Of a stretch of 16,442 bases of DNA, positions 12,827 through 16,442 are shown piece after piece; position 1 is the first letter of the stretch; the number at the start of each line of letters is the position of its first letter. The position numbers were made by a program, and so were the translations under genes. This DNA comes from UBA8518 sp041659585 (GTDB taxonomy: Bacteria > Patescibacteriota > Minisyncoccia > Moranbacterales > UBA2206), in assembly GCA_041659585.1 (NCBI GenBank), contig JBAZXY010000018.1, positions 1-16,442 on the forward strand, read 5' to 3'. The notes under the pieces were generated by a model, which saw only the letters and a list, made by a program, of their open reading frames with translations, ran no database searches and was not told the origin of the DNA.

Positions 12827-14440
12827 TTACTCAGTTATCTTGAAATCACTACCTCCGATGACAAGGATGTCAGCTGCGGGTTTTCGCTCTCCCTCAGGAA
12901 GGCTGATTATCTCAGCATTCAAAGCCTCCGCTATCCTTTGCGCCATATCCGCTTGCTGTCCTGATAAATCAATTACAGCTGTTTTGTCATATTCACCAGT
13001 TGCATTAGTTTTTTCTCCAATAGCTATCCCGGAAATGCTAGTTAACATATCACTAATTTTTTGCGCCAAGCCCTTTGTCTTAGAGCCATTATAAATAGCC
13101 ACTTTCACTGATGTTTCTACCGCCGCTTGTTCACCATCAGGACTGGCATCTTTTTTCACATTTTCTGCTGGAGCACTATTGGAACTATAGTCCAAACCAG
13201 ATACCTGATTAACTTCTATAATTTTATTAGTAGCTGGTCGAAATAAAATAGCTTTCTTATTCAATGTGTAAATCAATACTCGATCACCATTTTGCGCATT
13301 AGCAAAAAACTTCTGATTCTTCACCTTAGCCACGTCCGTCACTGTTGCCAAAATAGGCTCCTCATCATCCGGCAACTCCATAATATCCCCAATGGCGTTT
13401 TTAGTTGCATCAGCATCCTTTTTAGCTTGTTCAGCACTACTCAAGGCAACATTAGGCACGATTCCGGGCTTCCGATATTGTATATAGAAATAGAAAGCGG
13501 TTGCCCCTAATGTAACCATGATCACAAACACCAGAAAAGCCACAATCAAATTATCCCTAGTGGCCTTTTTCTCTATAGCCACTTTTTCTTGATCGCTCAA
13601 ATCAGCCAACACATCCTCCTTTTTTTCTATTCCCCCTCCCGCCTGCACAACTGAATCAGCCGACTCAATTTCTTTTACTTTCTCAAGCGGCCGCACATCT
13701 TCATTCAAAGGATTTATACTTTTCTTTTTTCCAAATGAAAATCTACTCCAAAATGATTTACTTTCTTTTTTCTCAGCCACAATCTCTGCTGTCCCAGCCG
13801 CTAAATCCTTTTTTTCTGCCTCAGCCTTCTCTCTCATTTTATTCTTAATTTCCTCTCGCATAGCCACAATAGCCGCATCCTCATCCACATCATCCACTAC
13901 TGCCTCTGCTTCGCTCTTTTCTTCCATAGGTACAGCTTCAACTTTCCTTGCTGACAATCTCCCCAGCATTTCATCCTTAGTCATACCACCATCCTCAACT
14001 GCCGCTTCCTCAACCGTTGCAATTTCCTCCATTCCCACTTCAGCCTCAACAGCCTTCCCAATTTCCCAAAGATTTTCCTTATCCAAATCTGCTATTTCTG
14101 AAACAACTTCGCGCTCCTCTACTGGTAGCATATCATTCATAAGCGGCTTTGCACTCTTTTTCGCAATCACGCTTTCCGCCTTTGGTGTAACGGATTTTTT
14201 AACTACTTTATGCGCCACTTCTTTTTCCGACAATACGGTCTTCTCCGCAAGCTCTTTAGAACGAAGATGCGCTGGACTTTTTTTAGAAACAGTTCCGGCA
14301 TGCAAATGCACCACAGAAGCGCTTTTTTTAGTAGTTTCTTTTTTTATAGCTGAAATTTTTTTACCATACAGATCATCAATCTTTTTTGTTTTTGAAATAT
14401 CTGTATGTTTTTTTTCTTTTTTGATTTCTACTTTTTTCAT
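12827..14440 (-). CDS. Membrane protein with long charged cytoplasmic region and LytR C-terminal domain
   Basis: A 537-residue product in three parts. Residues 1-294 are low complexity: first strongly Lys-rich (about 1-110), then Glu/Ala-rich with coiled-coil-like stretches (about 110-225), then a short basic patch S-F-W-S-R-F-S-F-G-K-K-K. A single membrane span follows at about 295-320 (I-V-A-F-L-V-F-V-I-M-V-T-L-G-A). The outside part ends in a LytR_C domain (about 442-535) recognised by V-A-I-Y-N-G-S-x-x-x-G-L-A, a central T-A-V-I-D and final D-I-L-V-I-G-G-S-D-F. LytR_C domains occur at the end of LCP wall-polymer ligases and in stand-alone envelope proteins; the LCP catalytic domain is absent here. 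A cell-envelope role is likely, the molecular task unknown. Start ATG 14440 has no Shine-Dalgarno but follows a candidate promoter by about 22 nt. Confidence 0.8.
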   Translation of the reverse strand: MKKVEIKKEKKHTDISKTKKIDDLYGKKISAIKKETTKKSASVVHLHAGTVSKKSPAHLRSKELAEKTVLSEKEVAHKVVKKSVTPKAESVIAKKSAKPLMNDMLPVEEREVVSEIADLDKENLWEIGKAVEAEVGMEEIATVEEAAVEDGGMTKDEMLGRLSARKVEAVPMEEKSEAEAVVDDVDEDAAIVAMREEIKNKMREKAEAEKKDLAAGTAEIVAEKKESKSFWSRFSFGKKKSINPLNEDVRPLEKVKEIESADSVVQAGGGIEKKEDVLADLSDQEKVAIEKKATRDNLIVAFLVFVIMVTLGATAFYFYIQYRKPGIVPNVALSSAEQAKKDADATKNAIGDIMELPDDEEPILATVTDVAKVKNQKFFANAQNGDRVLIYTLNKKAILFRPATNKIIEVNQVSGLDYSSNSAPAENVKKDASPDGEQAAVETSVKVAIYNGSKTKGLAQKISDMLTSISGIAIGEKTNATGEYDKTAVIDLSGQQADMAQRIAEALNAEIISLPEGERKPAADILVIGGSDFKITE

Positions 14441-14468
14441 AGCTAAAATTTTATTTTTTCTTATTCAG

Positions 14469-14497
14469 ATAATATCATACTTTTACTATTGATGCAA
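14469..14497 (-). promoter_or_regulatory. Promoter of the LytR_C gene, overlapping the divergent one
   Basis: On the minus strand, TTGCAT (14492-14497) and TATTAT (14469-14474) are 17 bp apart. The leader would be about 22 nt. It overlaps the + strand promoter at 14482-14509, so the two polymerases would compete for the same DNA. Confidence 0.4.
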
Positions 14498-14509
14498 AAA
14501 AGGTATAAT
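14482..14509 (+). promoter_or_regulatory. Promoter of the serine hydrolase gene
   Basis: TTTACT (14482-14487) and a perfect TATAAT (14504-14509) are 16 bp apart. Transcription near 14516 would begin at the first in-frame ATG (14515) and leave a leader of about 20 nt for the second (14536), which supports 14536 as the start. Confidence 0.6.
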
Positions 14510-14535
14510 AGAAAATGTTAACTCTAGAAAATATT

Positions 14536-15525
14536 ATGAAAAAAAATGTCATCCTAATCATCCTAATTATTAGTTTAACCTTCTCAATTATTTGGAATAT
14601 CATCCATTACCAAAAGAATACTGCGCCAGAAGCTGATTTTAAAAAATGCTCTTCTCAATATCCTCTTATCAGCTCCGAGCTGGATTGCGGCACTATTAAT
14701 GAAAAGATTGAACAGGTGGAAGATATTGATAAGAAAATAGAAGACCTGACCAACAAAGAGGAACAAGCCCATAATGCTCAGCAAATATCAGTCTTCTTTC
14801 GCGACCTCAATAGCCGGCGTTGGTTTGGAGTTAATGAAAATGTTAATTTCTACCCCGCTAGCCTAGCTAAGCTTCCCATGGCGATGATGTTTTACAAAAC
14901 AGCTGAGGTCAATAAAAAAATCCTGGATATTCCCTTAGCTATAAGCGCAGAGAACATAAAAACTAATGAAGGCCAGCATTACATCCCCCAAGAATCGCTT
15001 GAAAATGGCAAATTCTATCCTATAAAAGAACTGCTTCGTCGCATACTTATATTCTCTGATAATGCGCCGATTGACCCCCTGATGCGCGCTTCTGACTCAT
15101 TCAGAACATCCATTCTGACCGATCTCGGCATCTTCTTTGAGCCGGAAAGTGCAAAAGATGAGGATGGAAGTTGGAATATAAATGCCAAGAACTATGCTAA
15201 TCTTTTTCGCATATTATTTAATGCGTCCTATATCCGCCCTGAATACTCCAATGAGATACTTGACCAATTATCTCAATCCACGTTCAAAAATGCCCTGGCA
15301 GCTGGGGTGCCTGAAGGGATAAGAGTAGCCCATAAATATGGTGAGATGTCTCATCTAGATGCAAAAAGCCAGCAAAAATCCCTTATTCTCAATGATTGTG
15401 GCATTATCTACAAAAAAGACCATCCTTATATACTTTGCATTATGACTCAAGGGGATAAACTTGAAGAACTCGAAAGAATTATTAGAGAAATCTCCAAAAC
15501 CGTTTATGATTCATCCTCACTATAA
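14536..15525 (+). CDS. Membrane-anchored serine hydrolase (beta-lactamase/PBP-like fold)
   Basis: Predicted periplasmic/extracellular serine acyl enzyme, probably acting on peptidoglycan. From ATG 14536 it has 329 residues: a basic start M-K-K-N, a hydrophobic anchor or signal (about 4-21), a charged helical linker (about 35-80), then the catalytic domain. Active-site elements are S-L-A-K (S109, K112), S-D-N (174-176) and K-Y-G (267-269) in the place of the usual K-T-G. The Glu166 E-x-x-L-N motif of class A beta-lactamases is not evident, so antibiotic hydrolysis is unlikely; a carboxypeptidase or regulatory role fits better. The in-frame ATG at 14515 would add seven residues but coincides with the predicted transcription start. 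Divergent from the LytR_C gene, with a terminator downstream. Confidence 0.82.
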   Translation: MKKNVILIILIISLTFSIIWNIIHYQKNTAPEADFKKCSSQYPLISSELDCGTINEKIEQVEDIDKKIEDLTNKEEQAHNAQQISVFFRDLNSRRWFGVNENVNFYPASLAKLPMAMMFYKTAEVNKKILDIPLAISAENIKTNEGQHYIPQESLENGKFYPIKELLRRILIFSDNAPIDPLMRASDSFRTSILTDLGIFFEPESAKDEDGSWNINAKNYANLFRILFNASYIRPEYSNEILDQLSQSTFKNALAAGVPEGIRVAHKYGEMSHLDAKSQQKSLILNDCGIIYKKDHPYILCIMTQGDKLEELERIIREISKTVYDSSSL

Positions 15526-15552
15526 AGCTAATTTTTGCAAATTAAATTAAAA

Positions 15553-15590
15553 ACAAAAAAGATCTCGCCAGAAATCAAGACCTTTTTTGT
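15553..15590. terminator. Terminator between the serine hydrolase gene and the right-edge gene
   Basis: AAAAAAG/CTTTTTT, then an A.C mismatch and TCT/AGA, form an imperfect stem (about 15555-15588) with a 12-nt loop. Flanking A and T tracts allow use by both convergent genes. It is weaker than the 12781 terminator because the stem is A/T rich. Confidence 0.55.
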
Positions 15591-15632
15591 TTATTCTCTA
15601 TATTAAATCTTTTTTGTCAAAATTATTTCATG

Positions 15633-16442
15633 CTACGGCAAAATATCATGCGCCGGCAATCCATCTTCTGTTATATTCTGCCCATTAGCACTCTTTGCAT
15701 CACTATCCACAGAAATGACACCGTTCTCCGATGCAATCTCCTCCTGAGTATTATTTAATCCATCCCCTATAGGAGGAATATTATCAGCAATAGGTGGACT
15801 GATAGCTTCGTCTTTTTTTCCATCTTCTTGCGAATTTTCATTAGAAGCAACCTTTTCTTCTGATGGAGTAATCATCTTATTGTCCTCAATTAACTCTGCT
15901 GAAGAAAAAATTAAATTGGCTAATTTTCCTGCGGCAACATCCAGACTATCCAATACCGCCCCTAAGCTTATTTTTGCCATTTCAGGATAATCTGTAGCCT
16001 CCAGTTGCACTCGCATATCTAGAATTGCTTGCTGCATCGCAGTAAAAGCCCCCAGGAACGTCACTCCCTCTTTAACAATATCATTCTCAGTTGAAACCAC
16101 ACCCTCATTTTCTGATCCAATTTTAACTGCCACAGGAGTCACTACCACAATTGGTCTTTCGATTTTCACTTTTTTCGCCTCCTCTTTTTTTTCATTCACC
16201 ACCAAGCGATACTCCCCATCCTTCAAGCTTTCCCACTGCAACAAGTTATCCGAGAAATTAAATTTTCCCCCGATGCACGTTGCCCCTGAAGTGTAAATCG
16301 GAGTCTTATCCACCCCAAAAAACAAATCTATTCTAACTTGCCTACCCGAACAATCTCCTCTAGCAGAGATATTGTTTATCGCCTCATCTAAGCTCCACTT
16401 TTCCGAAGCCAAGGACAGGCCTGGAAAAAATAGCACTGCATA
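15633..16442 (-). CDS. Secreted protein with N-terminal beta domain and acidic tail (5' end beyond window)
   Basis: The frame is open to the window edge (Y-A-V-L-F-F-P-G-L-S-L-A-S-E-K), so the start lies outside; the visible hydrophobic stretch ending L-A-S looks like the end of a signal peptide. A GTG at 16436 is in frame but falls inside that signal. The first 80 residues contain two cysteines (G-D-C-S-G and A-T-C-I-G) and D-G-E-Y-R-L-V-V, consistent with a small Ig-like or carboxypeptidase-regulatory-type beta sandwich. A helical segment follows (about 125-180), then an acidic Asn/Glu/Pro-rich tail with no membrane span or sortase motif. I do not recognise a family. A surface or secreted structural protein is a reasonable inference. 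Confidence 0.7.
   Translation of the reverse strand, partial: YAVLFFPGLSLASEKWSLDEAINNISARGDCSGRQVRIDLFFGVDKTPIYTSGATCIGGKFNFSDNLLQWESLKDGEYRLVVNEKKEEAKKVKIERPIVVVTPVAVKIGSENEGVVSTENDIVKEGVTFLGAFTAMQQAILDMRVQLEATDYPEMAKISLGAVLDSLDVAAGKLANLIFSSAELIEDNKMITPSEEKVASNENSQEDGKKDEAISPPIADNIPPIGDGLNNTQEEIASENGVISVDSDAKSANGQNITEDGLPAHDILP

Noticed and set aside
14536..15525. Antibiotic-resistance beta-lactamase
   Set aside because: The E-x-x-L-N motif is not evident and the third motif is K-Y-G; the anchored layout suits a wall enzyme.
1..16442. UGA recoded as glycine, as in Gracilibacteria and SR1
   Set aside because: No gene requires reading through TGA, and the 61-residue gene appears to stop at one.

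Overview
The window looks like a chromosomal segment of a low-GC, small-genome bacterium, most likely from the Candidate Phyla Radiation (Patescibacteria). This is inferred from four things. Shine-Dalgarno sequences are mostly absent. The peptide-binding protein stands alone without permeases and has an uncleaved N-terminal anchor. The RNase J-like ribonuclease carries a long basic N-terminal tail. ArgRS has a diverged class I signature. The standard bacterial code fits: TAA, TAG and TGA are all used as stops and no gene needs an in-frame TGA. No plasmid, phage, CRISPR or defence module was found, and no tRNA or rRNA gene was recognised.

Layout. 1-717 (-) is the N-terminal part of argS, cut by the window edge. 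854-1698 (-) is a two-gene unit: a 61-residue membrane peptide followed by a 205-residue protein made of a duplicated helical domain. 1884-2942 (-) is a membrane-anchored thioredoxin-fold (DsbA/GILT-like) protein with its own promoter and terminator. 3133-3474 (+) is an isolated 113-residue orphan with a promoter, the only strong Shine-Dalgarno of the window and a terminator. 3528-5504 (-) is uvrB and 5654-6760 (-) is manC. From 6976 the + strand carries a DUF360/holin-like membrane protein, secG, a substrate-binding protein whose frame has no ordinary start codon, a phosphoglucose/phosphomannose isomerase and an RNase J. A convergent LytR_C-domain membrane protein (12827-14440, -), a divergent anchored serine hydrolase (14536-15525, +) and a secreted protein cut by the right edge (15633-16442, -) complete the window.

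Functionally the genes are mixed housekeeping and cell-envelope functions. The isomerase and ManC are two of the three steps from fructose-6-phosphate to GDP-mannose; the mutase is not in the window. SecG, the thioredoxin-fold protein, the LytR_C protein, the serine hydrolase and the binding protein all concern export, folding, wall or uptake. UvrB and RNase J serve DNA repair and RNA turnover.

The most unusual signals are non-coding. (1) A 158-bp element at 9508-9665 has 20-bp terminal inverted repeats and flanking TA dinucleotides, like a Tc1/IS630-type MITE, just upstream of the isomerase. (2) A second 16-bp inverted repeat interleaves with it. (3) A 17-bp G.U-containing stem precedes the substrate-binding gene and would hide its only candidate ribosome-binding site, with ATT as the best candidate start. 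(4) A compact hairpin sits in the 5' leader of the RNase J gene. No clearly new multi-gene system is evident.
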